Assembly (NCBI RefSeq): GCF_016859285.1
Contig: NC_053408.1
Location: forward strand, 6,955,713 to 7,019,712
From: Xiphias gladius
Lineage: Eukaryota; Chordata; Actinopteri; Istiophoriformes; Xiphiidae
Reading direction: 5' to 3'
Length of the DNA: 64,000 nt
Of the stretch, positions 15,201-28,299 are shown piece after piece; within the stretch, counting starts at the first letter, position 1; the number at the start of each line of letters is the position of its first letter. Position numbers and translations under genes: made by a program. Below the pieces are notes generated by a model. That model made no database searches. It was not told the DNA's origin and saw only the letters and a program-made list of their open reading frames with translations.

Positions 15201-18200
15201 CTAGCCACGCTAACAGTATGGCTCTATGGAGAGCAATGTCGGTCTGTCAGTCCACAACTCTGGTCCAGACTGAGACAACAATCCACAGATGGATCGCCAT
15301 GAACTTTTGCACAGACGTTAATGATTATGACCACGGTAAACGTATTAACTTCAGCGTGTCACCATGTTGTCATCTTTTCATCCATATCTTAATTTTAATA
15401 CAGTATATTCTGTTGAAGAGTCCTCTTGTAGTTTTGTTTTGATCCCCGAAGGTTCACCCTGAAACCGCTGTGAGCTTTTAAATCCCCTGCTGCAACGTGG
15501 GCCAGCCCATGTTACTCACCGAGTGACAGAGTAACATGGGTGCTAGGGGACAGTACAACATCTTGCATTCAGTTTCCCTTCCATGTTCTGTTCGATAACA
15601 CGTTCTCCCTGTTTCTCAGGGAAATTCTGAATGGCATCGCTGTCACAGATGAAAATGGGAACAAACTGGGCCACTCTACGGTCAGCACTCTGGACCCACT
15701 TTAAAACACTTTGTAATTTATTTATTTAAAAAAAAATGTATGATGGTTTTTATTTTTGCAATTCACAAATCGTCTGCAAATCCTCTTTTATCTCCTCTAT
15801 AGAAAGCGGCAGTTAAAGGCATCGCACAGGTGGTCATCTCTCGGATCACCATGGCCGCACCAGGAATGAGTATGCAGAGGAGTTTCATTTAATAAATATG
15901 TCACTAAGCTCTTCAAGTTATCCTCTTCCCCTCTTGATTTTTCTCTTTTCTCCTGTCAGTTGTCCTCCCCATCATCATGCAGAGGCTGGAAAAGTACAAG
16001 TTCATGCAGGTCAGACCTTTGTCTTTGCTGCCGTCATCCTGCTAAAATCTTCAATACGAATGTGTGCATCTGTTATCAAGTATTTTTCTGTCTTTTCTCA
16101 GAGAATCACATATCTCCACGGACCAATTCAAGTGATGATGGTGGGCGTGTTGTAAGTACAAAGGGTTGCAGGGTTCACAAGAATTTTAATGTCCTCAGAG
16201 CGTTTTCGTGGTAGAAAAAACTAACTTTTGTTCTTTTGTGCTTTCTTTTTAAAGTTTGATCTTCATGGTGCCGGCTGCCTGCTCCCTGTTCCCTCAGAGA
16301 TGGTAATGAACCCGTTTCTGTACTTTCACCTGCTGACACTTGTAGCTTACGAACTTATTGGTCCATTTAAATCACACTGGTTTTAATCAGCCAGGATTCT
16401 TTGTCACATATGAGTTTGAGTGGCACAAGTTCAGATCAAACAAATGACAGAGAAATAGTGAAAAGCCTGCCAAACTGGTTTATTTATTACCTCGACTTAA
16501 ATAATATTAAACAGATCTGTCTCATCTCAGACCTGTGCCACATATAAGAAAAAAGGAAATATTCATTACCTATTTTTTTTTTTATATTGTGTCAAAGATG
16601 AATGACATCAAAAACAAAACAAAATTATACAAGTGTTCCAGTTCTTTTTTTTTTTTTCTTTTTTTCTTTTTTTTTTTCCTTTTTCCTTTTTCCCCTTTAA
16701 AATCATGTATAATTTTAACCTTGCTGCAACACAAAGCAACTTCATCTGGCAAAGTACTGCACTTGTGTGTCAAATGTATCCGAGCTCACGCTGCTGGTGG
16801 ATTGCTTTGTAACGTGGACGGATATTTCTACAGGGTTAAAATGAAATAGTTGCTGCCATGAAAACTTTACAGAGTTGTAAAATCTTGTCTCACATCTGTG
16901 TTTAGTAAGTCTTCAAATGTTCATGGTTGTGTTACTCAAACTGGACTTCCTGGGTCGTATTTCATCATCTCACTGGTGACTAAAACAAAACACCCACACC
17001 AACGCAGCATTTGCTTATTTTTTTTTTTTTTAAACAGAACTCATTTCAGTCTGAATGCAGTCTCCTTAAAGACAGCGGATCTATTTTAAAACACTGGCTT
17101 TGTGTTTTTAGTTTAGATGGAGAACAACAAAGCTTCTGAGCAACAATGACATGAGCCTGGTTGTGGGCTGTGTGGCACAGCAAAAAAAACTTTGTGTTGT
17201 TTAACCCACTCTCTAATTTTAAATGTCAGTTCTGTTCACTCAGTCCAGGTTTTGATGTTAAGCAGCATTCATGTTGACTTTGTCAGACGACTTCATCGTC
17301 ATAAAACTGCGATTTGATTTAACCTCTCAGCGCAGCAGCGAAGTAGTGTCAGTTGCCTGGTTAACAGGTGGCTTTTATGAATTATGAACGCCGCTTTTCT
17401 ATACGTCACCAGTGTCTGACAACAAACATAAAAATTTGATCTCAGTGAGAAAAGAGTGTAATCCCAGCTGTATTAACTATATTTTTTATTCTACTGTCTT
17501 TTCTATTTCATCTTATTTTCATCTCGTATTTTACTTTTGTTTTAATCCTATCATGTGTGTCTTGTTTATTATTATATTGCCTTGTGTTTCTTTTATGTCT
17601 TGTCTTAATGCCATTATGTCTTTTATGAAGAGCAGTGCTTTACAAACAAATTTGTGTTGCCTTGACTAAAACACATTATAGGTAATTCCAGGAAGCAGGA
17701 GTGGACTGAACAGAGGTTTAACCAGACTAGAGAAACCAGACTTCTGTCACACTGCTGACCAGATGTTTGCTTTCTGATTGTTTGTTGTTTTTTTTTTTGT
17801 TTGTTTTTTTTAAACTTTGGATGAAAATCTTTACGGAAATGAGCATTTTGGAATTCAGCTTAGTGTGGACACAGCCGGAGGCCTTTGAGAAGATAAAGAC
17901 TAGACTATTGTTTGGTTGATTAAGAGGGAATTTGTGATCTAGTTTAAAAATAAGACATCAAATGATGTGGAAGATTTCCTTCTGAATAGTATCCTGTATT
18001 CAAAATTACACATTTGGAAAATGGGCTGATGGGTTTTCGAACCTGTATATGAACTATGTTTCCAAATCCTACTAGTGGATTTTGTTTTGAGAAAATCATG
18101 TTCTGTCCGACTCGTGCTCTCATTAGTAACGATTAGCACCGTTTGTTTAGTCTGAAGCGTTTTGCATAAGCAAGCGAATCAGCATTAGTTTGTTTAATCA

Positions 18201-18376
18201 AACAAATTCTGACCATGCTTCTCTTCTCCTTTCCTCCCCTCCATCCTCCACCTTCATCAACATCTTTCTCTAATAGCTCCATTGCCGTGTCGAAGCTGGA
18301 GCCGGAGCTGAGGGACTCCATCAGGTCTCAATATGGAGACAGCGTACAACAGGTCTACTTCAACAAAGGCCTCTGA
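9294..18376 (+). CDS. sfxn2: SFXN2, sideroflexin-2 (complete, 11 coding exons)
   Basis: Inner mitochondrial membrane carrier of the sideroflexin family; SFXN1 and close relatives import serine for one-carbon metabolism, and SFXN2 is linked to iron and heme homeostasis (family knowledge). Coding exons: 9294-9448, 11577-11747, 11833-11931, 13058-13133, 14628-14713, 15620-15680, 15803-15869, 15960-16009, 16102-16151, 16255-16302, 18277-18376. The phases join cleanly to 320 codons, against 322 residues in human SFXN2. Family signatures seen: [15 protein letters not shown] near the N-terminus, FHPDTGD in exon 3, [10 protein letters not shown] in exon 6, C-terminus YFNKGL. Several hydrophobic membrane segments follow exon 3. 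The start is the first long-frame ATG; a two-codon upstream ORF (ATG CTT TAA) sits at 9239-9247. The exon 7 donor (GTCAGC) is weak. The gene neighbours arl3 as in human 10q24. Confidence 0.96.
9825..10990 (+). repeat. Long interspersed repeat (about 1.1 kb), sfxn2 intron
   Basis: Shares diverged blocks with 34305-34925: ATCTGTTTACAGYGNAGCCAAACAA, then TTACTCCCT, then GTGAAGC-GCAGTA and AGTAACTTAA-ACAGCTC. No recognisable protein. The family was not identified by name. Confidence 0.55.
11075..11292 (-). repeat. hAT-like interspersed repeat, partial copy
   Basis: Reversed family blocks (GGCTTTGGACTGTTGGTCGG near 11132) and the terminal AATCAGTAGTTGCAGAT near 11272. Confidence 0.6.
12085..12520 (+). 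mobile_element. Internally deleted Tc1/mariner-type element, sfxn2 intron 4
   Basis: The left part resembles the start of a widespread fish Tc1/mariner element (AATAACATTGATTATCTTGT, then a segment encoding [26 protein letters not shown], which looks like the N-terminal helix-turn-helix of its transposase). The right part resembles the 3' end (GAGGTCTTGTAGAGTCCATG, then GGTTGGTCATAATGTTTTGA). The DDE catalytic middle is missing and the frame is broken, so it is a dead copy. Family assignment rests on recognition, not a search. Confidence 0.65.
14205..14505 (+). repeat. Interspersed repeat, copy 1
   Basis: Contains TTTTCACGGCAGATATTTTGACTTGTCA near 14336 and ends in an A run. A shorter copy with the same order of blocks (CACCGCAGACACTTTGACTTGTCA) is at about 63230-63420. 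Confidence 0.45.
15008..15310 (+). repeat. Interspersed fish repeat, sfxn2 intron 6
   Basis: Starts with CTTAAAGGAGAACTCTGCCA and runs through a segment about inhibitory phrases common in percomorph genomes (CCACGCTAACAGTATGGCTC; GATGGATCGCCATGAACTTT). No gene is supported here. Confidence 0.45.
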
Positions 18377-19165
18377 GGCTGAGAGAGCTGACAAATCTTA
18401 CCTATTCGACACACAAGACCGGATACGTATGTGTTTGTGTAATTTGCCCCCATTTTCTAATAATTAATCACGAGGAAATGCTCGTTAGCTTTGACATCCT
18501 CGAATCGGTGCTTATTGGTGGGAACTCACTGTGGGATTTTTGATCAATCATGTCAATTTTTTTTTAATTTTTTTTTTTTTAATCTTACTCAACTTCTCTC
18601 TCTTGAGGGTCGAATGATTTCTTTTGTATTACACTACACATGATACATAAAAGGGGCACTGTGTACTCCTGTTGAGAAACCAAATGATTTCTCAGGAACA
18701 GCGCTTTACTTTGCCAGGTTAAATCTCCTGTAAGTTCATTTGTCATGGTGTGACTCGTCTGTAGTTGTTAACTTTGCCTGTTTAGTGTCTCAATGTTGGA
18801 AAATGCTTCTGTCTGCCAAGCCTCCTTACAATCTGTGCCTTCTACAAAGTGGCAGGAGCAACAAGGCTGCTGGATTTATTTTTTTTAATTTTTTTTTTTT
18901 TAAACAATATTGGATTTACTGTGAAACCAGAAAAACACGTATATGCAACGGTGGAGTCTGAAATGGTTACTCAGTCTGGTGTGAGAGAAGCTATCAGATG
19001 TAAGAGTTGTGTGATTAAAGGTGGAGGATACTGCCCTCTTCTGCCAGAACAAAGGTAGATGTTTGACTTGTTTGCATGAGTTAACTGAGAGGTTTGCCAG
19101 TTGGATCATCTCACTGTGTAAACTCTGACTAAGCTTGAATAAAACCTCACAGATATTTGGAATAT
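18377..19165 (+). other. sfxn2: sfxn2 3'UTR
   Basis: About 0.77 kb from the stop codon to a canonical AATAAA at 19138-19143, followed by a GT-rich stretch and a long T run (19190-19212). No competing gene is seen. Confidence 0.7.
19138..19143 (+). terminator. sfxn2 poly(A) signal AATAAA
   Basis: First canonical hexamer downstream of the sfxn2 stop, with a GT/T-rich downstream element (TGTGCTGTTGTGGG). Confidence 0.65.
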
Positions 19166-19883
19166 GGTACTCTGTGCTGTTGTGGGATTTTTTTTTTTTT
19201 TTTTTTTTTTTTAAAGTTCAGTTTGTGATCAAAAGTACTATATAAAATTCTGGCAACATTTACAAGGGTGAAGAGGTTGTCAGGATTCAGTTTTAGTTTG
19301 TTTTTGATGAAACTTTGTGGAGAAACTGAGTCATAATCTCAGCAGCTCCCAGACAGAATGTAGAAAAAAAAAAGCAAACTCAGCATCCGCAGCGACCGAT
19401 TTATGTGAGTCACGTGGATGTCGGACCATAATGGATGTGGCTGCAGCATCAATACTCCCAACAATAAATTGTCCTCCCGTTTCAGGCCAGACCTGTTTTC
19501 CTCTGATCTAATACCAGTTATCTTTCATTATTACGAGCGGTGCACATCCAGTCAAATAAACACTGTAGCTACCGACATCAGACTCATAGGGAAGGCGCGC
19601 TTAAGTACGGCATGTTCGGGGACGGAGAGCAGGCAGCTGGAACTAGCTTAAGTACATAATCATAAAATTCCATTTCACCTTTTTTAAAAATGTGGACAAT
19701 GTAAAACATGATTTAGGAAGTCAGACTTCACGACGCAACCTTTACAAAACCTCTGGGGAACATTACGTGACTGTGCAGCGGAGTTAAAGGTGAAATTTTA
19801 CACTTTTCATTTCATTTCATAGTATAATAGAGTATTATTACAATATTATATTCATAAGTGGTGCTATTATACAACTGTATATG

Positions 19884-20075
19884 GCACTGTGCAAACCTTT
19901 TAGGCAGTTAGACTAAAGTGAGGATGCTTTCAAAAATCATGCCACAAATTGTTTTTATTTCTCTATTAACTTCATGCAAAGTGCGGTGAACAGACAAACT
20001 TGGTGTGACCCCCACCTTACGCCTTTAAAACAGCAACCATTCCCCACAGTTTTATTTATTTTTCACCTTTTTATT
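19884..20075 (-). mobile_element. Tc1-like end fragment, inverted relative of the copy at 3815-4321
   Basis: GCACTGTGCAAACCTTTTAGGCAG, then AAAGTGAGGATGCTTT and ATTAACTTCATGCAAAGTGC match the right end of the arl3-intron element in reverse complement. It lies in the 1.4-kb gap between sfxn2 and timp2. Confidence 0.65.
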
Positions 20076-20317
20076 TGAGGCGCTTTGCGGGTAGGAGAAC
20101 GTGCCACGGGCCTTTCGTGGACTCAGGCTGTCTCACTGTCTTCTGGCTCTTGGTGACAGTGAAGCTGCCGAGACAGTGACTCCACAGAAAATCAGCGTCG
20201 GGTTTACTCTCGTCGTTTGCACCACTGATAAATGCAAAAAAATAAAAAGGTAAAAGTGGTTCAATATCCTCAATATCAAATGTTCAAATGCAAGTAATAG
20301 ACTACTCTGATTCATCT

Positions 20318-20376
20318 ATTCATCCATCATCATCATCATCATCATCATATCATTATTATTATTATTATTATTATTA
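20318..20376 (+). repeat. (ATC)n then (ATT)n microsatellite
   Basis: Trinucleotide runs ending about 100 bp before the GC-rich timp2 promoter. Confidence 0.8.
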
Positions 20377-20469
20377 TAAATATCATCACACATAAAACAA
20401 AGTGTTACCAAAAACATTCCAGAAATGAAAAACTAGTACATTTTGAACGGACGTCAGTACCGGGGACCT

Positions 20470-20625
20470 CTTGGCCTCAGGCCGCGGCGGCGGCGGCGGC
20501 GGAGCTCCGGCTGTTCCAGACGGGAGGACGCAGCGCCCTCTGCCGGTCCCGCCGTTACCGCCCGGGGGGGGGAGGAGTCGTACGCGCAGCTTTATAAAAC
20601 CGCCTCGACCGCAGAAAGGAAAACA
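20470..20625 (+). promoter_or_regulatory. timp2: timp2 promoter: CGG run, GC-rich block and TATA box
   Basis: A (CGG)6-7 run at about 20483-20502 lies in a GC-rich block, followed by TATAAAA at 20593-20599. Transcription probably begins near 20625, giving a 5'UTR of about 290 nt that contains no upstream ATG. Most mammalian TIMP2 promoters are described as CpG-rich; the TATA match is visible here, its use is inferred. Confidence 0.6.
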
Positions 20626-20763
20626 CTCCTGAAAAGACAGACGAGCGGCTGAACCAGAGCAGGACACCCCCGGAGCCCGCCGAGCTCACCGTGTGACCGC
20701 ACCTCCGTACCGGAGCCGACCGAGCAGACAAATCCGGTGCAGTCGACGTCGCCAGGTCTCTGT

Positions 20764-20820
20764 CGGTAAAAAGAAAAAAAAAAAAAAAGAGAAAGGAAAA
20801 AAAAAAATAGGGGAGGGGGG
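20764..20820 (+). repeat. A-rich tract in timp2 5'UTR
   Basis: Two long A runs separated by GAGAAAGG, then a G-rich end. If transcription starts near 20625 this lies inside the 5'UTR. Confidence 0.6.
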
Positions 20821-20917
20821 ACGCTGTTGCCTGCCGCTGGATCTAGACTGCAACGTATCTGCGCAGCACACAGCAACGAAGAGACTGAAAAAACCATCGC
20901 ATCCGTGTTTACCGAAA

Positions 20918-21067
20918 ATGCCGTTTTCCGTCAACGGCATCCTTTGCACGCTGGCGCTGCTGGTCCTGTGGAGGGCGGAGGAGCTCGCGGAGGCGTGCAG
21001 CTGCGCTCCGGTACATCCGCAACAGGCGTTCTGCAACGCCGACGTAGGTGAGTACAGCAGCGGGGAC

Positions 21068-21100
<33 letters not shown>

Positions 21101-24100
21101 CCTGGCCCATGTTGCACCAGGCTCCGGCGCAGATGACCGGAGCTACAGCGGTGGTTCGCAGCCGCTCGGCCCGCCTCCGGTGCGTGCTGAGAGGGCTCAC
21201 AGAGGCTGCTGGAAACCGCTGGAAAGCCTGAAGGTGGAGGGTGTTGCTCCTCAAGGCCATGGCCCAGACAGATTGCATTGCTTTCAGACTGCACACTTGC
21301 AGACACGCATATTTTTTTATTTTTTTATTTTTGTGTCATGTCATGTTGACATGAACAGACCTCCTAAATAACCATTTAGCCATTTGGGAAACAGAGGAAC
21401 AAAATATATTTGCATGCTTTGAAGGGGCAAAGAACATATACAAACACAAACACATGCTCGTTTTGCTGTAAAGTCACCATAAAATTCATCTGAACATAAC
21501 AAGGAGTTCAAATTGCACCTATGGTTCTCACTGGAGAGTTAATAATGACATTAATGAACTTAATAGTGATTATCTCCTCTGATTTCACTGCAGTAGCTCA
21601 GTTTAGAGCTCTAAAATCCACAGTGAGGGGACTATGTTGTTGTATCTCGGGGGTATAAGTGCACCGTGTTGGTGTAAGCCAGCGTAATAGTCAGGAAGGA
21701 CTCTGGTACCCCCGCCGTACATAATGTCTCAGCCCTCGAGCAGAGTGTGTGTGTGTGTTTACCAGGCTTCACCCTCGGCGGCTCCGGGACGAAGCAGCAG
21801 CGTCTCCTGGCTTTTGCAGGGCAACGTGGCACAAGAGAGGAAAAGAGACAAGGAGGGAAAGAGCAGAGAGGAGGACAAGGGATGGAGAGAGTGGAGAGAA
21901 ATTTCGGGGGTGGGGTGGGGGGGGATTGAATCTCAACCACAGAATATGTCACACCACGAGCTTTCCTCTTCTTCTTCTCCTTTTTTTTTTTTTTTTTTTT
22001 TAATTTCCATTCCTGCCTTGTTTCTTCCTGCGAGGGGTGGTGCTGGGAGGAATTACAGGAATGCTGCTGGGATTTTCCCAACTTTGCTCCGGTGTAACAC
22101 AGGGACACACAGTCGTGTGCACACACACGGTTTCGCGGCCCACATAGACAACTGCGGGCCTGCTGCCATGCACGGTGGACTGTCTCACACACACTCAGTG
22201 ACATCTGGCTGTCAGTTCAGGGCGTGTTTTAGGGGGAAAGGCAATAAAAGTCACGCTTGAAGTTAAAATATGCATGGCATCCTCGAGAACGAGAAAGTTC
22301 AAGACCACACTACTCTGGCTGCATCTTGTCTTCCTTCTTTTACACACGCACAAGTGTGTGTGCGTGTGTGTGTGGGTGTGTGTGTGTGTGTGTGTGCGCG
22401 TGCGGATAAGGTGTATATCTGTGTAATTTCATATTGCAAAATGACAGCTCGCTCTGTTTTCAGCTGTGACTCAATCTCTCGCTTAGTTGGCAACTCTTAA
22501 AGACAGGATGTCTCACAGCTGAGGTGTATTTGTGTTCTGTGTGTGCTAATGTTGTTTTTAAAGGGTGCGTGAGTCAATAAGGCTTTTGTCAGCTCTCGGA
22601 GAGAGGGGAGGATGATGCGCGTTAAAGGCCACGCAGACCGCTAAACGGTGACAATGGCCGATGTCATCGTCCGGCGATGATTTCAGGGCGGATCCGAGGA
22701 CGCTTTAGGCGTAGCTGAAAACCACAATCTGACGGGAGAAACACCCCGATAGGACGCTGCAGAGGAAGAGCTGAAGGTGGGACTGTGGAGAGAGGAGAAT
22801 CAGGGGCTGGAATGGGTTTTTTGCAGGCCTGCAAGGAGCAGACAGTCGGAATAAGAGATGGTTGTCTGGTTGCCCAGAATGTGCATGTAGGCAACAACAA
22901 AGTGACACTGTCAACAGTTATGTGGTCGGACAATTGAGATTTTGTTTTGGTGAAATGGGATCCCACGCTTTGCTTGTTCACACACATACTGTACCGGCAA
23001 AAAACCCAGTAACATGAGTGTGTGTGTGTGTGTGTGTGTAAGTGTGTGTCACCTTCTGGTTCTCATGCTAAATGATGCTCTAGGTTCAGACCGCAGGCCA
23101 TAAAAGTTGAGCAGTGTCATGCACCTACCACACAGTCACACACAATCACACATGTACACACACGGAGACAAACATCCTCTTTTCATATAAATCTGTCGCC
23201 CACAAAGGGGAACTTCCCCACAGCCCTGCCCAGTCAGACTGTCCTGAGGCTGGGCAGCGTGGAAGACCAGCGTCACCCGGCTGTCTGCAGGAAAACAGCA
23301 GAGGACATGCAACAACACATGCACACTGACTCCACACGCCTCCATTTATGGACATTTAGACATGTTTTTCTTCATGAAATGTCCTTAACATGCATCATAA
23401 GAAAAACACTGTCTCCAAGACCAAAACCTAAAGGGGCCTGACAGTTGTTTTTGTTTTTTTACACACTGATTCTGATAAAAAATATGTTAAAGTAGCACCA
23501 GCAGGATAACTTTTTATCGCCCAACATATGTATTTAAAGTGTGTTTTCATATGCATTTGTGCAGGGATCCCTCTAATGTAGTTCATAAAGAGTTGTCACA
23601 AAGACGTAATATATTTTACAGCTGAACAATAAACTGTATTATCGGAGAAAACAGAAAAAAGAAAATTGTAGGTTTTGTACAGTAAACTTCACTTGGAAAT
23701 TAAAGCTGCACTCACTGATGCTTTTATACAAGCGATGGTTCAGATGCTAAGGAGGTCAGTCGTAGTGACAAACCCACAGAGAATTATCACCTGGCTGCAG
23801 TTCTCCTCCGCTTCATGGAGCGTTTTAGGTGTCTTTCAGCTCATTGTTTTTTGCTTTCCAGCCTACAAATTTGCCGTTTTGATCCACTCGTTCTCATCGT
23901 TGTCGTGTTCAGCAGCAGCCAGCAGCTCTTAAAAACCCACGCTACGCCACCTGCTCAGCACCAAACAGACGGACGGATAAAGTTAGCGACTAGCTGGTGA
24001 ACACAGTCGAGCATTTATCCAAAGAGCCAGATATTTCCCCTCAGGGGTTAGCGGAGACCAAAACAGAGCTAAAAAGAGGGTGGATACTGGACTTGCATTC

Positions 24101-27100
24101 ATCAGGTTTCCTGTAAGACAAGTTGCTCTGTAAATGGCGGACGTAAGTAGGCAGCCCACAAGTTCAGCATATCAACTTAAAAGGTCATGATATATCAGTG
24201 TTGTGTTTACATTTTGTTCCACTGCCCCAAGTGGCCAAAAAAACCGATTAATGCTGCGTATTACAGTGCTTACAGGGGTTGGCTGAACAGTTGATTAGTT
24301 TTTGTACACAAAATTAATTTATAACAATTTTGACATTAGACGAACCAAAATGCCACACTGTCAGTGATTCCAGCATGTCAAATGTGAGGATTTGCTGCTT
24401 TTCTCTGTTTTTATAAGATTGCAAATTGAATACTTCTGTGTGTTGGACTGTTAGTGGGACACAACGAGCGATTTGAAGACGTCACCTTTGGCTCTGGGAG
24501 ATTTTTTTGGGGGCATTTTTCACAATTTGTTGACATTCTATAGGCCAAACAAGTAATCCATAAATAAATTTCAAAAAGTAGTTAATCAGTAATGGAAATA
24601 ATAGTAGCTGCATCTCTAATAATATTGTAAAAAATATAATCAGAAACACAAATAACAAAATACTACACCTGAATTATGTTAAATTACAAAGAAGTATGCA
24701 CAATAACACTTAGTGTGCACCATATCTGCCAACATAGTCTATTTGCCAAAACCAGTATATCTGTGAAAAGCTAGTTGGTCGATAATATTATCCTGTTGAT
24801 CTGCTGATCTGACTCCCATCACCATTGGTATCTACAAAAAATGACCACGAAGACCTCACAACGAGAATTGGACCCTTTCTTTTTCTTTTTTTTTTCTTTT
24901 CTCTGCTGCACAGGTCTTCATACAGATGTTGCCAGGGGTCATGAGTGCCGGCTGGGTTGTGTTTGAGGGCGGTTCGTCTCTGTTCAAATGACAGGTTAAA
25001 CAGAAGGCCCACATGCGTCTGGAGCAGAACAAACCACACCAGAAAAGTCAGGGATGATTTGGTGGTCACTGAAGTATGAAAAAAGAAATGGATAGTCATG
25101 CGGTGGATTGAACGGGGGTGTGGGGGGCACTTAGGATGTGGTGTGTGTGTTCATATGGGGTTTGCATGGAAAACATTGCGTAGTGCAACTGATACGCATG
25201 TATAAGTCATTAAGTGTCGTCCTGGTAGGGAGGGTAGTGGAGTAGGCGAAATGTGGGTCAGTTGGTGGTTTATGGAGGGGGCTCCTGGTTGCTGATTGAC
25301 TGCTGGTGATCAGAGGACTGTAGGATCAATCTGCGGTGAAACTCGGCCTGCCTGCGGGCCCCCCGGCAGTCATGCTATTTTAGCATCACGCTGTGTAGTC
25401 TGCTGCCTCCGTAACACGCTGTTTAGACTGCGCGGGATCATCCGCTCTGGCTTTATTGCAGGGGGAAGCTGAGAAGTAAACATGTCTACAACACAGAGGT
25501 AGACAGATAAGCTCCCATAATAGCAATCCATTGTGAATAACAGGGTAATTTCCCCTCAGTATTGTGTCCTGCTGCTGATTCTTAGCTCATTAGTTTGTGG
25601 CTCAGAATGAGGTCAGGAAATGAGAGCGGAAAAACTGAGAGGAATGCAGGAGAGAGCGCCAGCCAGGTATACTGCTGCGTGTGTGTGTGTTTATGTGTGT
25701 ACTCTGGCTGCTGCTTCATATTTGCATAAGCATCAGAGTGGAACCTAAATGCAGAGGTTTGCTTGTGAGGAAATGGGATCGGTTTCTCTGAAGCACTGAT
25801 GAATTACTTTTATAAAGCCATTTATCAGTGCTGAGTGGTTCCATTTTGTATCATCCTCCGAGGTTGATTAAAAAACCTGGATGTGTTAAGCTCCAAATGA
25901 ACAAATGTCTTATCAAACCTTTTACGTGCTCCTTTTTATTAGAAATTAATCAAACTTCAACGTTGTTATTTATCGAAACTGCAAATATTTAATCTGCCTG
26001 GCAAAAGCTGTTCTTCTGAGATCAACATTGAGTTATTTAGAACTTTTGTCATTTAAACCTGCATTACTTGATTTTTTTTTTTTTTTTTTTTTTTTTTGGC
26101 CACTTGGGAGCAGCACAACAAACTGTAAACACAACATTGACAAAATATCATCTTATAAAGTTGATATGGGTATTTTTGTTAGCAAACACTTTACACAAAC
26201 AGCACACTTGAGACAATATTAGCATTTGTTCGGACGTGTGTTTGTGGCCACCTGATGAACGTTAGCCCAATAATCGGGGCCAGGTTATGCTAGAAAGAAC
26301 TGGTTCATACGATCAAGTGTTTATAGTTGTTCCTAATGGCCGAACTCAACGGCAGAGTGAAAAGCCGACCGTGATAGAGAGGATGGGGGGCGCAAAATCG
26401 TTTAAATGTGGAGATAACAGCAAACATTATCAGACAGTCTGTTTCACTAAGATGTTCACATGATTGCTGTGTAAGAAACGAAAGAGGAGCTTGAGAGAGA
26501 AGGTCAAACCGTGTCTCATTTCTCCCGTCGGATTGTCAGTTCGAGGAAATTGCGTAAATTGTCGGACACATCCCGTCCAATCCAATGTGGAGTAAGGTGC
26601 GGGTGGGAAGGGTTTCCGAAGCTATTCCACCATCTGGCAAGCAGTTCTGCTGGAGTATAATGGCGTCTTCATTCTCTCTTTTAGCTCTGTTTTTGGTCTC
26701 CACCAACTCCTGATAGAAATATTTGGCTCTTTAGCTGCTAAATGCTTCACTGTGTTGACCAGCTAGTCGCTAACTGTGTCTGTCTGCTGTTTGGTGCTGA
26801 GCAGGTGGTGTAGGGTGGGTTTTTAGAGCTTTTTCTCTGAAAAATCTTGGCCCGGCTGCGGGCAAAGATGGAGATGAGACTGAACCAAAACAGCGAAGTT
26901 TCAGGCCAGAAAACCAAAACAATGAGCAGAGAGACATTAAAATGCTGAGAGGTAAGATGAACAGCCGAGTCGGGTGATAATTCTCTGTAGGCTTGTCATT
27001 TACAAGCGACCCCCTCACATTACACGCAGTCATTTAATCCATTGCTAACATTAAAATACTGATTTAGAGCAGCCTAGAAAATTGTAGAAAGCTACACTTC

Positions 27101-28249
27101 AATGGATGCAATTAAGAGTTTAGTTTCGAAGCTGGATTCAGATTTGATAAAATTCAGTTTTAAGACCACCTCCACAAACATGCAAAATTAATATATATGT
27201 TTATGAAATAAAACCTTAAGCCTCAAGCTAAACATAAATGCTATTTGACATATAAATGTGATGTATTTAATAAGCAAGGATATTATTAAGGCTGTTATCT
27301 ATAAGCTAAATTATTTATGAGCTGAGATGCGTCAGGAAGTGGATTCATCATCATCATGGCTAAACAATTCGATGGGGGAAGGCCCGATGATGCTACTGAA
27401 CCCCAACCCTAGCATGGTGCTGTGCCTCTAGAGCAGGAACAAGTCACTGATTAGTGGATTTGTCAATCAACAGATAATCGATCGGCAACTATTTTCATCA
27501 TCGATTAATCGTTTAAGTAATTTGTTGTTGCAAAAATGCCAAAAACATTCATTTGTTCCAGCTTCACATTTATGAGAATTACTTGCTTCTCCGTGTCTTA
27601 TTTGAAAGCAAATTAAATATCATTCAATATATTATTCAATAAATATTTGGGTTTTACACTGTTTGTCTGACCTAAAAGAGCATTTGAAGGTGTTTTAGAA
27701 AATTGTGATGTGCACTTTTTTCTCCATTTTCTGACATTTCATAGACCAAATGATTTATTGAGAGAAAGTAATCTGCAGATTCACTGAAAATGGAAATAAT
27801 CGTTAGTTGCAGTCCTACATGCTCAGTAACAATTTTGATGATTGACGAGGAAGTTGATTAATCATTTAAGTCATTTATCAAACACAAATTCCAAACATTT
27901 TCTAGTTCCAGCTTCCCAGATCTGAGTATTTGCTGTTTTATGTCATTGTAAAATTAATACTTTTTGGGGTTTTGGTTTGTTTGGTTAACTTTTCTGACAT
28001 TTTCTAGACTAAATTTTTAACTGATAATGAAAATAATCATTAGTTGCAACCCCAAGTGCTGCCATAGTTACTTGTGCAGAAAAGCATGAATCTTGGACCA
28101 GGGGGAAGAATGAAAAAGGGAAAAGGAAGTAACGAGGGAAGGAGCAGAAAAACGAGAGACACTATTAACTCTGGGAGCCACGAACTCCCATATTTGTGTC
28201 TGTTCCAAACCATAAACTGAACCCAAGGGTGTAAGAGCAACGGTGGTAG

Positions 28250-28299
<50 letters not shown>

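Noticed and set aside
20686-21306. 206-aa minus-strand frame over timp2 exon 1
   Set aside because: Antisense of coding and trinucleotide sequence (poly-Q from the TTG run); the plus-strand TIMP2 exon explains the openness.
21632-22260. Frames of 178 and 190 aa on opposite strands in timp2 intron 1
   Set aside because: Both pass through polypurine/polypyrimidine and GT tracts (poly-K, poly-F) and overlap each other; no conserved motif.
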